This document shows positions 39,402 to 52,123 of a DNA stretch of 64,000 bases, one piece after another. The translations under genes were made by a program, and so were the position numbers. This DNA is from Moringa oleifera (taxonomy: Eukaryota; Streptophyta; Magnoliopsida; Brassicales; Moringaceae). The DNA lies in contig JAJFZO010000344.1 of NCBI GenBank assembly GCA_021397835.1, positions 8,618,001-8,682,000 on the forward strand. The letters are read 5' to 3'. Numbering within the stretch: position 1 is the stretch's first letter; each line of letters opens with the position of its first letter. The notes beneath the pieces were generated by a model, which did no database searches, was not told the origin of the DNA, and saw only the letters and a program-made list of their open reading frames with translations.

Positions 39402-40235
39402 AACCCTGCCTGTATGTACTGTATATTGTCCTGGATGGCCTGTTAGAATCCAAATCTGAAGGAGCCAGGCCAGGCTTTCGTGGGTTTGTTGACAAAGTTG
39501 AAGATGAAGTAAATTCTTTGGAGCTAATTAGAGAACTAAAATTGAAAACAATGAGAAGCAGCCCCTTACAAAAGAACAAGATCCTCAGTCTTTATCTGAT
39601 CTTTACTGATTTGTGTTGAGTTTTTTTAAATATTATTTTTTTTCTTTTGGGTGACAATTAAATTCAGGACAATATCAAAAGTGCAATTGAATCTTTAAAA
39701 TTAAGGATATTATTTTAATCCATAATTACATATTTATTTATTTACAATATATATACACACATTTGTTTTTTTGGTAAAAATACAATTTGCATGAAATATA
39801 AATATATTTCATAATTTTGATCTTTTTGGAGTGATAAGCCTTTCTTTTTTTTTTTTGGATATTCTGATAGAAATATAAGTATATATAGAATTTCTTGGGC
39901 CATGTTGCCTTTTAAGCAAGAAATCAAAGGGCCTAACTGCTCAGAGTCCTCCTGTAAGCCGATAAGCAGCCGCCATTACGTTACGCCACCGCTAACCTCA
40001 ACGCGGGCAACCAATCCTGGTATGGCTGATTTCGCGAAAAGAACTAACTCAAACAAAAAGTAATAAATAAATATGTCTCCATTTAATGGATAAAACACAA
40101 CCAAAACAACAAGGAGGTTGCCTTCCCGTTGTTCGCCCGTCCTCTTTTATCTCTTTTCCTTAGTTCCTCAATTTTGCCATTTCCCTCGCAGATGCTAAAC
40201 TCCATATCGCGGATAAAGACGAAAGCGGAAGCAGA
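39402..40235. other. Intergenic between LIL3-like and Tim17/TMEM135-like genes
   Basis: A/T-rich in the middle (about 39620-39860), with no coding signal. The stretch from about 39950 is GC-richer and should include the promoter and leader of the next gene. Confidence 0.5.
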
Positions 40236-43200
40236 ATGCCGTCGTCTTTCTCCAGAGGAGCCCTCAATCCCTCCTCGCCGCCTTCCCCGACGCCTCCTCA
40301 GCTCATTCCGGACAGCTCGGAGGCCGAGGGCCGTTTGCGGGAGGCGGAGGAGAGGCTGCGAGATGCCATAGAGGAGTTGCAGCGTCGCCAGCGCACGGCG
40401 GCACGTGGGCCTCATTCCCTTCTCTGCGACCACGGCGATGAGTCCTGTGTAGCCAACGCCATCGGCAATCTCTGTCAGAGCTTCCTTCTTTCTTACGGTG
40501 TCAGAGTGGGAATTGGAATTCTTCTTCGCGCTTTCAAGCTCGTCAGGGGACAGTCTTACTCCTCTCTCCTTGATCTGAAGGTGAGAAACTATGGGAGAAG
40601 GTTTTCACGGGAATTTCGAAATTGTCAGTTGTCCTTTTTGTGGTTTTCCTTAATTTGATTTGATGGAATTTGGCTGATTGGGGAGAGATAGAATTGTCAT
40701 AGCCATTTCGAAATTTGTTGCTAGGAAAGAAATGCTACTTTGTCCACTACTTGCACATCTATGTAACAGGCTGATTGGTTTTTTTGGGCGGGTGTGATTT
40801 TGTGCTCTCGCGCCTAAATGTTTGCCATGTATGCAATGAACAACTGAGACCTTTTAAAATGTTGCAACATCTGCTTGATAAACCACTGAGCTTTGTTTGC
40901 AGCAACTTGTCTCAGAGAAAGATTTGATAGTAAGAGAAGAAGCTTGCCGTATTGGTCTACTTTTTGGTGGGTTTACTGGATCTTATCATGCACTCAGATG
41001 TTTTTTGAGAAGGTGGAGAAAAAAGGAGACGCCAGTGAATGCGTAAGTTTGCCATCAAGTGAAATCCTTTTCTTTTATAGGCATCTTTCTGAAATTCTTT
41101 TTTTGTTAATCTATTTTCTGTCCTTTTGTATTTCCTGTGAGATAATGCTTGAAATGACTTGAAGCTGTTAATCATGATAGACCCTATTCCTTATATATGA
41201 CTTTTTAAGGGGATGATGGAGCAGAATTTTAGCAGGTTCAGTTGCGGGTTTGTCTGTTTTAGCATTAGATGATCCCAACCGGAGGCGTACGCTAGCTTTA
41301 TATCTGTTGGCTAGGCTAGCGCAGGTACATGCATGTACTGATGATTGCTAGTTCCTAGCTACCTAAACTTCTGGCAGATTTTGAAGCTCTAATGTTCAAC
41401 TTTGTGGTCAGTGTGCTTATAATTCTGCAAAATCCAAGAACAAGTTTCACCTTTGGGGAAGCCACTGGAGACATGGGGATTCTTTGCTCTTTGCTTTGGC
41501 ATGTGCCCAGGTAACACAAAGATCATGTTGATTTGTCAAGCTCTAAGGTTTTGTGGAAGGCAATTTTTCGGGCTCAAGCATTTGAAAAAACTATGAAAGG
41601 AGAAATTCTTGAGATTGCTGTCAAAGAGTGAGAGAAACCCTTTGGCTTACATTAGCCTATTGGTTTTGACATATACTTTTGAGTGAATTTGAATAACCTT
41701 GCTTTGCTCACTTGGCAGTGTCCTACTTTCAATTTTCTTATGATTTAGTTGCTTTTGAATGGCTTTTCCATTTAATGATGGATACTTTTGTCAACCATGT
41801 TACTTGTCTAGTGAGGTTGTTTATGTCATTCAAAAGTGATCAAAAGTTCAAGCATATTTTGCATTTTATGAGTCCCTTTCATATCTTGCTTAACATCACC
41901 CTCAATAAGAAAAAAAAACCATCTCTTTATCATTCCATTTTGATATTTCTTGAAGCATACAAATAGTTTGACAAACTCATTTCAGGTCATGTATGCCTTC
42001 ATAATGCGTCCTGAGAGCTTGCCAAAATCCTATCAAGATTTTATTCAGAAGACTGGGCCAGTTGCCCGGCCTGTGTACAAGGCTGTAAGGGAAAGCTGCA
42101 GGGGTGGTCCAGTGGATGTTGCCTCTTTATCTGCCTATTTATCTAGTAGAAAGAAGCCCAATTATGTAAAGTTGGAAGAGTTCCCATCGATTATCCCATG
42201 TTCAGTTATTCATCCAGACACAAATTCATGTCTAGTTCACAATGGCAATGCAGCATCAGCTACATTCAGGAAAACATTCCCGCTATACTTCTCATTAACC
42301 TTTGTCCCATTTGTTGTGCTGCACCTTCAGAAGGTACATCTTTTCATGCAGTTGCTTTACCTTTCTTTTCTATGATTCTGCTTTTGAGGCCATCATTTTC
42401 TTTGATCACCTTCACATAATTGTTTGAAATTTATGTGGGAATGGCATTTACATTTTGCTCAAGAACATGCAAAATTATATGCATTTGTTTGGCGCTCCAA
42501 GCTCAATGTATGTGGTATTTTTTCAACAACGTTATAATCATGATCAATTATTGAGAAAAGTAAAACATTATAACCATGATCAGCATCATCATTGTTATGT
42601 TATTCCTGAAGATAGAACTTCCATTTTTTTATCATTAAGAGCGCGTCAAAATGTATTTTATGTATAGTTTTTGATTGGAGATGATTTTGATAAATGTTAG
42701 TCTGTGGCTGGGATACCAGAGCTTTGGCCATTATTCTATTTATATGGTGATTGGGAGTTTCTTTTCTTGAAATGAGTTTTCAGTGGGACGACTTTATGTC
42801 TGCTCACTCTGACTATGTTTTGTTTTTGGCTAGTTAAGATTGACAATTGTATTTCATATATGGGGCTGATTATTCAAATTTATTGCTTGTTGGATATTTT
42901 GTTGCACATTTAGTTCATGGCTTCCCCTAGTCGTACCTGCTGGCTTGCTCTGAAAGGTGCTGTCCGCTCTACAGCCTTTTTATCTGCTTTTGTTGGAATT
43001 TTTCAGGTAGCTACTTTTTAATTTTAGTTTAACACTCTTTCATTTGTTATTCACATCTTTTTTCTTTTTTTTTTTTTAATCTGCATGTGTTCCTAATACT
43101 ACTTTCGTGGTGCAAGGCGGTCATATGCATGCACAGAAAAGTCGCGACAAAAGACCACAAGCTTGTGTATTGGGTTGCAGGTGGAATATCTGCCCTTTCT

Positions 43201-44101
43201 GTGCTACTAGAGAAAAAATCTAGGCGTGCTGAGCTTGCCTTGTATGTTCTTCCAAGAGCAGGAGATTCATTGTGGTATATTTTAGTGAATCGGCATCTCC
43301 TTCCTGATATTAAGAATGCTGAGGTATTACTTATTTTTGATGCACACTGTTGATGAAAGAAACACTTGTTCTCAAATCTACTACTAAAAACTGGGTACCT
43401 TGAGCTACTTTATTTTTGATATTGTTGCATTTTGATTTTTATTCTTCTTGTCCGTTCACTTGTTTAGTTACTAATACCTTCAAAAAGTTGAAAAACAAGC
43501 ATGTTGCACTTAAATTAAGTGGCTATGTTATGTGCCATTTACTCTGACTGGGCAATTGGATCTGGGAATGAGATACACAGTCCGGTTTTGGGTGTGTGCA
43601 TGCACGTCTTGGTGTCTTTGTCTGTGTGTTATTTGAAAGAGGAACATTTCATTGGATAACTGAACACGTGCATAAAGACAGTGGTGGAAGAACATGATTC
43701 ACCCTAGGAAGCACACCAGTCACTTGACACATGAAAATAGTCTTATTTGATCAGCTTTTATGCTGCTAAGATATACAGTTACCTGAATTGGGTTGATTTT
43801 ATTTAACACATGAATTGATGCTTCTGAACTTCTACAGGTGGCCTTGTTTTGTGCATGCATGGGAGGAATCATGTACTACCTGGAATATGAGCCAGCAACC
43901 ATGGCTCCATTCCTCAGGGGCCTTATCCGTCGCTTCCTTGCCAGCAGAATAAGCAATCCAAGCACTTCATCAAATCGGGGTGCTTCATACACATATTTGC
44001 AAACTCTTGATGCCATGAAGAAGCCTAAATTGCAGGAAAGCCGAGACGCTGAGGTTTCAACTTCTCAGAAATATAATCTTGAATCCATACCAGGGCTTTA
44101 A
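40236..44101 (+). CDS. Tim17/Tim22/Tim23-family, TMEM135-like membrane protein
   Basis: Predicted 531-residue polytopic membrane protein. Exons: 40236-40580, 40903-41042, 41225-41324, 41412-41510, 41986-42333, 42914-43006, 43117-43323 and 43838-44101, all in frame. The N-terminus is Pro/Ser-rich, then charged and probably helical (EAEGRLREAEERLRDAIEEL). Small-residue and hydrophobic segments follow: IGNLCQSFLLSYGVRVGIGI, GLLFGGFTGSYHALRCFLRR, ILAGSVAGLSVLALDDPNRR and WVAGGISALSVLLEKKSRR. Pieces such as VMYAFIMRPESLPKSYQDFI resemble animal TMEM135 (peroxisome and mitochondria). Arabidopsis At5g51150, as I recall annotated Tim17/22/23, is the likely orthologue and sits in the same local order. 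Function in plants is unknown to me. Protein import is the family role, not something the sequence proves. Confidence 0.85.
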
Positions 44102-44942
44102 GCAGCACCCTTCGAAGGCCTATTTAGTTGCGGCTGAAAATGCCTAACCTGATCATTCTTTGGAATTTAATTTGTTTGTATATTGTCAGGCAGCTGAGTT
44201 CTGCTAAATATTTAAGATCTTACACAAGTCAATGGGTCATATTCCATTGCTAATTTCCAGCTATGGAATTGATAAAGAGGGATTTGCATCACACCCGGAC
44301 ACAGGCTCTTGTTTGTCAAGATTATGTACTCCCTGCTAGAGCAGATTTTACCAGTTGTGAAGTTGATAGGAGATACCAAAATGATGACAGCTCTGCAGGT
44401 TGTGGGAGGGTTTCCCTCCCCCATATAGTAAAGACCCTTGTATTCCTTCAACACTGAGTCCACCTGTGCTGTTTCTACTTTAATTTTGGCCATTGTAATG
44501 TACATGGAGGAATTATGAGATGTTCCCTGCTAATGGACTGTTCATTACCCAAACACAGGTGTGAAAATAGCAAAGCAATTTCCCCAGTGGTTGCATTGCT
44601 CCTGATTTCCCAAAACAACTTCACCAGATGTTGCAATTTTGGGCAGGTGGCTAGCTGACTTTACCTTCCTGGAATTTGGTTTGATGTGATCGATTTATTT
44701 GATAATCAGACTTAGCGTGGTGTTTTAGAGTATTATTTTGTAATAGGACCTAACAAAGTCAACAATTTTGATTAACAATTCATTTAAGACGTATCTTGCA
44801 ATAAGTCTGGAACATAAAATTATTTATATGGTTTTTTTGTGCTTCCTTGGTGCACGATTTAAGATTTAAGATTTAAGATTTTGAGGCTCAATACACACAG
44901 CATTCTTATACCCATCTGAACAGAGGACAGAGCCGTGTCAAA
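44102..44942. other. Intergenic upstream of ankyrin gene 1
   Basis: Contains the 3' flank of the Tim17-like gene. The stretch 44750-44790 (AAAGTCAACAATTT...) recurs upstream of ankyrin gene 2 at about 47210-47250. Three tandem GATTTAA units lie near 44858-44880. Confidence 0.6.
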
Positions 44943-46701
44943 ATGGACCTCAGGGTGTTGGAAGCCGCTGAAGCTGGAGACTTCAAATCCCTGCACCAGT
45001 TACTTACAGAAAACCCTCTCGTACTCAACGTCAGTTCACTATTTTCCGCTCACAATCCATTGCATATCGCTTCAGTTGCTGGGCACGTTGGCTTCGTCGA
45101 GGAGATTCTGAGGTTAAAACCCGGATTCGCCGAAGAACTTAACCAAGATGGTTTCAGCCCCATGCACATGGCTGCAGCAAACGGGCACGTAAAGATCGTT
45201 AGGGAGCTCATGAAAGTTGACATGAAACTTTGCCGGGTAGAGGGCAGACAGAAGAAGACACCTCTTCATTATGCAGCTATCAAAGGGAAGGTTGATGTGA
45301 TAAGGGAAATTGTTTCTGGCTGTATTGAGTCCATCGAAGATGTAACTGTTCAGAAAGAGAATGCTCTTCACCTTGCTGTGAAGAACAACCAATTTGAAGC
45401 CATCAGGGTGTTGTTGGAGTTAGCTAGACAGATGAAGAAGGACGATATATTGAACACAAAAGATGAACAAGGCAATACAGTTCTGCATCTTGCGACCTGG
45501 AAGAAACAACGCCAGGCAAGTCAACCTCATAGCTTGGTACTATTTCATAGTTTTATATTTATTTCTTTAGAAATAACTGGTAGAGCATTTCAACTTCAGA
45601 TTACCAGGCCATAATAGGAGCTTGTTTGTGGATTTGTCTGGGTGCATGATCATTTGAGACTCTTTAATTAAAGCTTTCAAATTTAAGCAGGTTTCAGAAT
45701 GAAAAATAATCATTTGTTTTATAGCCGATTTATCCAGAAACTGAATTGTTTGGACTCATCTTTATTTGACCAATTTCACTCTTTCACACAGGGTAACCGC
45801 TGAAAGTACCCAATTCAGAATAGAACATGTCAAAATTCCCTCCTTCCTTTGTCTTTTAGGTGATGTTTGAAGAAGTTCTGAAAAGAGAAACGGATTCTTG
45901 CAGGTAATAGAACTGTTGCTAGGAAATGGAACTACTAGCTCAGGATTCCTGGAAGTCAACACCATTAACCAGAGTGGTCTCACTGCCAAGGATTTGCTAA
46001 TGATTTTCCCAAGCGAAGCTGGCGATTGAGAACTCGAAGAGATCCTGAGGAATGCTGGAGCTATGAGAAGCAAAGATATCACCCTTTCCCCCTTCACTCC
46101 CTTTGAATCTCACAATGCTATCTCAAGTATCTCTGCAACCGCACAGACATGTCTATCCCCACAAAACATGATCGAGTACTTCAAGTTCAAAAAGGGCAGA
46201 GATTCTCCAACCGAAGCTCGCAGTTCCCTGTTGGTCATAGCTATCCTGGTGGCAACAGCAACTTTCCAGGTTGGACTCAGTCCTCCAGGCGGTGTTTGGC
46301 AAGATAGTTCTTCTCCAAGCCAAAGTAACAACACGTCCCTTGACAAAGAACACTCAGCTGGCTGGTCTGTTATGGCTTCCACCAGTGAAGTTGCTTTCGC
46401 CTTCTTTATGCTCTTCAACTCAATAGGCTTCGCAGTGTCTCTTTCCATGATCAATTTCCTCACCTACAATTTTCCCTTACAGTTTGAGCTTCAAATCTGT
46501 CTGATCACCATGTATACCTCGTATAACATGGCAGTGACAACGATTTCACCAGACAACATTAAAATTTATATCATTGTAATCACATCAATTTTGTCAACGT
46601 TCACTCCAATTTTAACTAAGAGGCTCCAACCACTTTCAATGAGGCTTGTCGAAGTGGTAATGGACACGATCCGTAAAGTTCGTCACGTGGACACAAGGTA
46701 A
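44943..46701 (+). pseudogene. Ankyrin-repeat PGG-domain membrane protein, copy 1, broken by TGA
   Basis: Plant ankyrin-TM (PGG) protein gene, two exons 44943-45515 and 45904-46701. Exon 1 encodes about five ankyrin repeats (landmarks NPLHIASVAGHVGFVEEIL, FSPMHMAAANGHVKIV, TPLHYAAIKGKVDVI). Exon 2 encodes the PGG domain (LVATATFQVGLSPPGGVWQD) and several membrane helices. An in-frame TGA at 46027-46029 interrupts exon 2 where copy 2 has AGA (Arg) in the same context (Gly-Asp-x-Glu). Everything after it stays open to the normal TAA at 46701. The truncated product would keep the ankyrins and lose all membrane segments. It is therefore a pseudogene or a natural truncation allele. The intron donor is GC, as in copy 2. 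The family includes immune regulators such as BDA1 and ACD6-like proteins. Confidence 0.88.
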
Positions 46702-47438
46702 CATGCTGCATTGAGCTTTGAGATTCTCGTCTTTCCTAATCTGAATATTAGCAAGGAGAAAGAACGAAATGACAGGCAGTATCCCAAATTTCCTTATCAG
46801 CTATCATATACCCAGTGAGAGAACAGTGATTCCGCCATGAATTTGCAGAATATTTGGGAGACATGTTTGATATATGTATTAAATGAAGTACTTTCATGAT
46901 GTTCAGTGCATCAGTTTTGATTATGTTCCTGCTAGGCTTTATCTTTGGTATAGTATATTATGTGGATGTAATAAAATTTAGACATCTTAATCTCACAATG
47001 TGCTATTCCACGTGACAGCTTTGGTTACAATATGATTTTGCATAACAAAATCGTACAATTACAAGTAAAACTAACAATATTTTGTAAAATCATAAATACT
47101 TGTCAAGCTATAGATGCTGGTCCAAAGCTTGATGGCGTAACCAATCCATGAAACAAAGTTGTTAGCATCATTTGACCATTCATGTTACAGAGTCTTATTT
47201 GGCTGTGGGACTGAATAAAGTCAACAATTTGGATTAAAAATTAAATTAAGCTGACAACTCACCAGGCTATTATGGCAGGAAGACATCATGGAAGCAAGTC
47301 TGATGTATAGAATCATTTATTAGTTGCTTTAGACTCTCTCAGGCAAGAGTTAAGATTTGGAAGCAAATTGCTGTTTACATACAAGCAACGTCTGAACAGA
47401 AAGACAGCTGATTTGTTGAATCAGAATCAACAATCAGA
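46702..47438. other. Intergenic between the two ankyrin genes
   Basis: No gene. The last ~230 bases include a block (47210-47250, AAAGTCAACAATTTGGATTA) matching the region upstream of copy 1. This shows that flanking DNA was part of the duplicated unit. Confidence 0.6.
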
Positions 47439-49220
47439 ATGGACCAAAGGTTGTTTGAGGCCGCTCAAGCTGGAGATGTCAACTACTTGCACCAGTTGGT
47501 TGGAGAAAATCCTCTCGTTCTCAGCACCAGCTCACTGTTTTCTACTCAGAATCCACTGCACATAGCTTCAGTAGCTGGGCATGTTGAATTTGTCTTGGAG
47601 ATTTTAAGGTTAAAACCTGAATTCTCCAGGGAACTTGATCAAGACGGCTTCAGCCCCATGCACATGGCCGCAGCAAATGGGCATGTGGAGATCGTCAGAG
47701 AGCTCATGAAAGTTGACGGGAAACTTTGCCAGGTAGAGGGCAGGGAGAAGAAGACACCTCTTCATTATGCAGCTATCAAAGGGAAAGTTCATGTGGTAAG
47801 AGAAATCGTTTCAGGTCGTGTTGAGTGTATGGAAGATGTAACTGTTCAAAAAGAGAATGCTCTTCACCTTGCTGTGAAGAACAACCAGTTTGAAGCCACT
47901 AGGGTCTTGCTGGAGTTAGCTAAAGAGATGAACAAGGAGGATGTCTTGAACATGAAAGATGAACAAGGCAACACGGTCCTGCACCTTGCAACCTGGAGGA
48001 AACAACGCCAGGCAAGTCGACTTCCTCAATATTTGATAGTTTTCTTTCTCGAGTAAATTCATTTCTTCCAGATGCAAATAGAGAAATTTGATTTCAGATT
48101 TCTAGGTCATTGTAGGAGCTTGTTTCTGGGTTCAGTTATCTGCAAGATCATTTTGACTAGAACGTTCTCCTATGCTATGCATATGTCAAGACTAGATAAT
48201 TGAGGAAGACAAGAAACAGTCAGCTGAGACCATTTTATCAAAGCTGGCTAATCTGAACAGGTTATGTTGATGGTCAAATAATCATTTGTTAAATCACCCA
48301 CTTACCCAGGAACTGATTTGTTTAAGCATGATATGATCTTTATTTGACCAACTTGAACTCTTTCACACTTGGTTTTTGAAGAAAAACTGAAGGGAGAAAA
48401 TGATTTCTTGCAGGTAATAGAATTGCTGCTCAGAAATGTACCCACTAATTCAGGATTCCTGGAAGTGAGTGCCATTAACCATAGTGGACTCACTGCCATG
48501 GATTTGCTACTGATTTTCCCAAGTGAAGCTGGTGATAGAGAAATCGAAGAGATCCTCAGGAGTGCTGGAGCTACAAGAGCAACAGATATCACCCTCTCTT
48601 CCCCTCCTTCCTTTGAGTCTCACAGTGCTGCCATAGCCATTCCCGCAACACCACAGAGATGTCAATCACCACAAGACAATATGGTTGAGTACTTCAAGTT
48701 CAAAAAGGGTAGAGACTCTCCAAGTGAAGCTCGCAGTGCCCTGCTGGTTATTGCTATCCTGGTGGCAACTGCAACTTTTCAAGCTGGACTCAGCCCTCCA
48801 GGTGGTGTTTGGCAAGATAGCTATTTTCCAGGCGAAAGTAATAGCACCAGGATTGAAGGGAAACACTTGGCAGGGTGGTCTGTTATGGCTTCTTCCAATG
48901 GAGTTGCATTTGCCCTCTTTGTGCTCTTCAACTCAATTGGTTTTGCAGTGTCTCTTTCCATGATCAATATCCTCACATACCGTTTCCCCTTGCAGTTCGA
49001 GCTTCAAATCTGTATGATTACAATGTATTTCACATACAATACGGCAATGACAACAATCACACCAGATGACATGAGGGTCTATATCATTGTAATCGCCTCA
49101 GTCTTGCCAACAGTGACACCACTATTAACCGCGTGGCTTAAACTGCTTTTGAAGTGGCTTGCAAAAGCTGTAATGGATATAATCCATAAAATTCGTTATC
49201 AAGGATACGCTCAAGGGTAA
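47439..49220 (+). CDS. Ankyrin-repeat PGG-domain membrane protein, copy 2 (intact)
   Basis: Predicted 459-residue protein from exons 47439-48011 and 48414-49220. Five ankyrin repeats cover residues ~1-190 (landmarks NPLHIASVAGHVEFVLEIL, FSPMHMAAANGHVEIV, TPLHYAAIKGKVHVV, KENALHLAVKNNQFEATRVL, GNTVLHLATW). The PGG domain reads SALLVIAILVATATF and then GLSPPGGVWQDS. Three further hydrophobic helices follow (VAFALFVLFNSIGFAVSL, the segment after FELQICMITMY, and IIVIASVLPTVTPLL). It probably sits in the plasma or endomembrane with the ankyrins in the cytosol. Arabidopsis At5g51160, an ankyrin gene in the same local order, is the expected orthologue. Copy 1 upstream is a same-direction tandem duplicate. 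The intron begins with GC (CAG|GCAAGT at 48012). Confidence 0.93.
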
Positions 49221-49731
49221 TCATATATGTTGCTGAATGGAGCTTATTTTGACCTGTCTTCCCCAATTCTGAATACTATAAAGAGCACAGAGAGGAGGAA
49301 GCATACACTGGAAGGGAAACAGTCACTCCTCTGGGAATTCAAGTGGTGAATGAATAGTTAGTCATATAATGAAACAGATAGCTAGTAATGCAGTACCTTC
49401 ATAATCTTTAATATATGTATCATATGGAGTACCTTCATGATGATCTACTTATTTTTCACTTTCTCTTCAAACAGATCAGGCTTCCTGTTCAAGTTGGAAG
49501 TTCAAGTTCAGCAATAAGGTAGAAATCCCAGCTTCTATATACAAAGATTAAAGTTCACAGGGCAAGAAAAACTTACACCATTCCAGACCAGGTAGTTTGG
49601 CAATTGCAGAGAATCTCAAACTACGTAGATTTCCTCCAAGCAATTTAAGACATAAGCATATGAAATACAATTACATGATTTACAACCAGAATGAATTCCT
49701 TAAATGCATACCCAATCGATCAAAGTTTTCA
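49221..49731. other. Intergenic between ankyrin copy 2 and USB1 (convergent 3' ends)
   Basis: This should contain the 3' untranslated regions of both genes. I see no additional coding sequence. Confidence 0.5.
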
Positions 49732-52123
49732 TTATTCATCTGAAAATCTACAGATTTTGTGTATTTTATTTCCAATTCTACACTCAATACCCTGGAATTT
49801 AACACTGAAAACACGATTATGCATAAAGCCTCCGACATTTAGTCTGTTCACTTCCTCAGGCACTCTCTTTAGTAAATCACTGATGTCCCCCACTGCCCAA
49901 CCCAAGGATATATGCGGCCGTGGATCCTGCAATCAACATCCAAAATAGTACATCAACATTCCCTCCTTGTATTCAAGCATCACAATTTTCATCAAATAAG
50001 CTAACCGCATAAAATTCAGGAAGATTGTGAAGCTTGTACACTTCATTAACAGCTCGAATTTGGTTGGTTATCTGAAATAATTGAAAGCAAGTCAGTTGCA
50101 AACTTATGCCAATGCTATATCAAAGGAATAATTCATGGTAAACTCAAGGGACAGTATGAATACTAGACGGCAGAAGGGGTAAAGAAAAGGAATGGCATTT
50201 CATACAATCCAACAACTTTCTGAAATTAAGATCAATATCAAGATTCTATACACATTCAGTCTTCATTGCATAAATATACAGAATTTTAGCAACTTAGCTT
50301 TGCAGTGATATTTCTTGGTCTTGACTTGAAATGCTCAAGATTGGATCCATAAAGTGACAGTAAAAGTTTGAAAAAAAGATACATATATAAATTTGAAAAA
50401 AGAAACCTAAAAAAAAAAAAAAAAACTAAAGAAGTGACCTATTTATGCAATCAAGAATTTGATCAGTTCAGTTAGCATCACAGTCAAAACATAGAAAAGA
50501 TAAGCATTGTTCACCATACCTCGCCTAGTCCTCCTGTAATGACCTCTACTGAAAGAAAGCTACGCGTGTGTTCATCATTGACAAAAACCTCCCACTTAGT
50601 AAAATCAATCCAATAACTGCTTACAAATAAAAGAAATCACATTATAAATCCTCATGAAAAAGTTCAATGAGGAAGACTCATAACAATGTCATGAACATCA
50701 ACCAAACTTGATCATATTTACTAAAGAATCTGACCGGTTATGAAACTGAAGTTTCTGGCGAAGCATAGCCAACATGGAATCAATCTGGTGCACTCGGATT
50801 GGGACAGTTCTTCCTAAGCTTATATGGAATTTCCTGCCTAATGCAACTTGTTGAAGCTTACTATCATCTTTGCACAAAATGTTAAGTGGAACGTCAACAT
50901 CAACAACATGAAGACTGGGCACAAGTGCTGCAACTTTCTTCAGGAATTGGACCATCTCTTTCTTTGGTGCAGATGGTATATAAACTGAAAGAACATTATC
51001 AAATACTTCCCTAAGTCAAAGGAAAAAAATTTGAAGAAATTCTGCAAATACAGTCCCAAATTCAAAAAAAAAAAAAAAACATTTTAACTCAGTTCTTGTA
51101 TCTCTTAGCTTGGTAATAAACTTGAACTGAACATGCATCAAAATATCTCTATGCTCAAGCTGATTCCCAGTCTACACTACAAGTCAATTGCATTGTTTCA
51201 TAGCACCTCAAAGCTTCTCCATGTCACTCAGAGTCCAAGGCAAGAACATGAAGTAGACTATCAAGTTAGGAACTTTGACATTATGGTCAGATACTTCAGA
51301 GGCAATATCCCCTGTCAGACCATTCAACTGGTTAGACAATGCACACTATCAATTATGGTAAGACACTTCAGAGGCAATAACTCCTGTCAGATCATTCAAC
51401 TTGCCTAACATCAGTGGGAAGCTCAAGCAGAGTGTGTCCGGACATAAGAAAGGATTCTCATATTCTTTGATAACACAACCTCCAAAAAAACAAGCTCATT
51501 TCGAGTACACAACTCAGATAATTCATGGGTATTTAACACCAAGTTAGACTGTTTACCAGTCCATAATCTACCATTAAATCAGTTATTGCCACAGTTTCAC
51601 AGATATGTGGAGCACCATAATCAGAACCATTAAAATCGCCCGCTACATTAACTAAACAAATACAGGAAGTGTCTAACTGAAATCAAAAACAAAATATCAA
51701 CAGGAATAAGATAGTACCAGGGATGTAGACGTGCAAAGCATAGTTGCCTTCAACGTGGGGAAAGCTTCGGACTCGACTTGTCTGCCCTTTTTGCAAGCAA
51801 TCCATCATCCCTTCGTCATCAGAAACAGGGATCAAGTGGTGGAATAAACCATACACATACATTACTAATAAGCATAAAATCAGTTTTCATTTGAATAAGC
51901 TAATAGCAAAGCCTGAGACGTGAACAAAAGAGAAGCATCAAATGTAAAGATTGCAGCAGCAAATACCGAGGGAATTGGGAGGATCAAGGACAGACAGCGG
52001 AGGCGGTGGCAAAGGTACAGACACAGTCTCGTTCTCAGTGGCATTCTTGGTGGTTGCAACAACAGAAGCCTCGGAGTCTGAATCAGAGGCCGTGTCTCCA
52101 TACGAGGCTCTCAGTGCGTCCAT
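49732..52123 (-). CDS. USB1: U6 snRNA phosphodiesterase USB1
   Basis: Predicted 285-residue 2H-family 3'-5' RNA exonuclease that trims the oligo(U) tail of U6 snRNA in the nucleus. Exons: 51967-52123, 51718-51810, 50735-50984, 50520-50616, 50006-50071 and 49732-49926, all in frame. Two HxS catalytic tetrapeptides identify the family: His137-Ile-Ser139 (GRKFHISLGRT) and His226-Ile-Ser228 (RPHISLGWA), the usual ~90 residues apart. Other landmarks are GNYALHVYIPVYIP and YWIDFTKWEVFVNDEH. The start is Met at 52123 (MDALRASYGD). An upstream in-frame GTG has no ATG before it. Its promoter is shared head to head with the helicase gene. In Arabidopsis the orthologue is, as I recall, At5g51170, next to the ankyrin gene as here. 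Confidence 0.93.
51280..51404. repeat. Imperfect ~52-base direct repeat in USB1 intron 2
   Basis: The units at 51280-51331 and 51352-51404 both read ATTATGGT, ACTTCAGAGGCAATA, CCTGTCAGA and CATTCAACT, with a handful of mismatches. They are 72 bases apart start to start. Confidence 0.85.
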
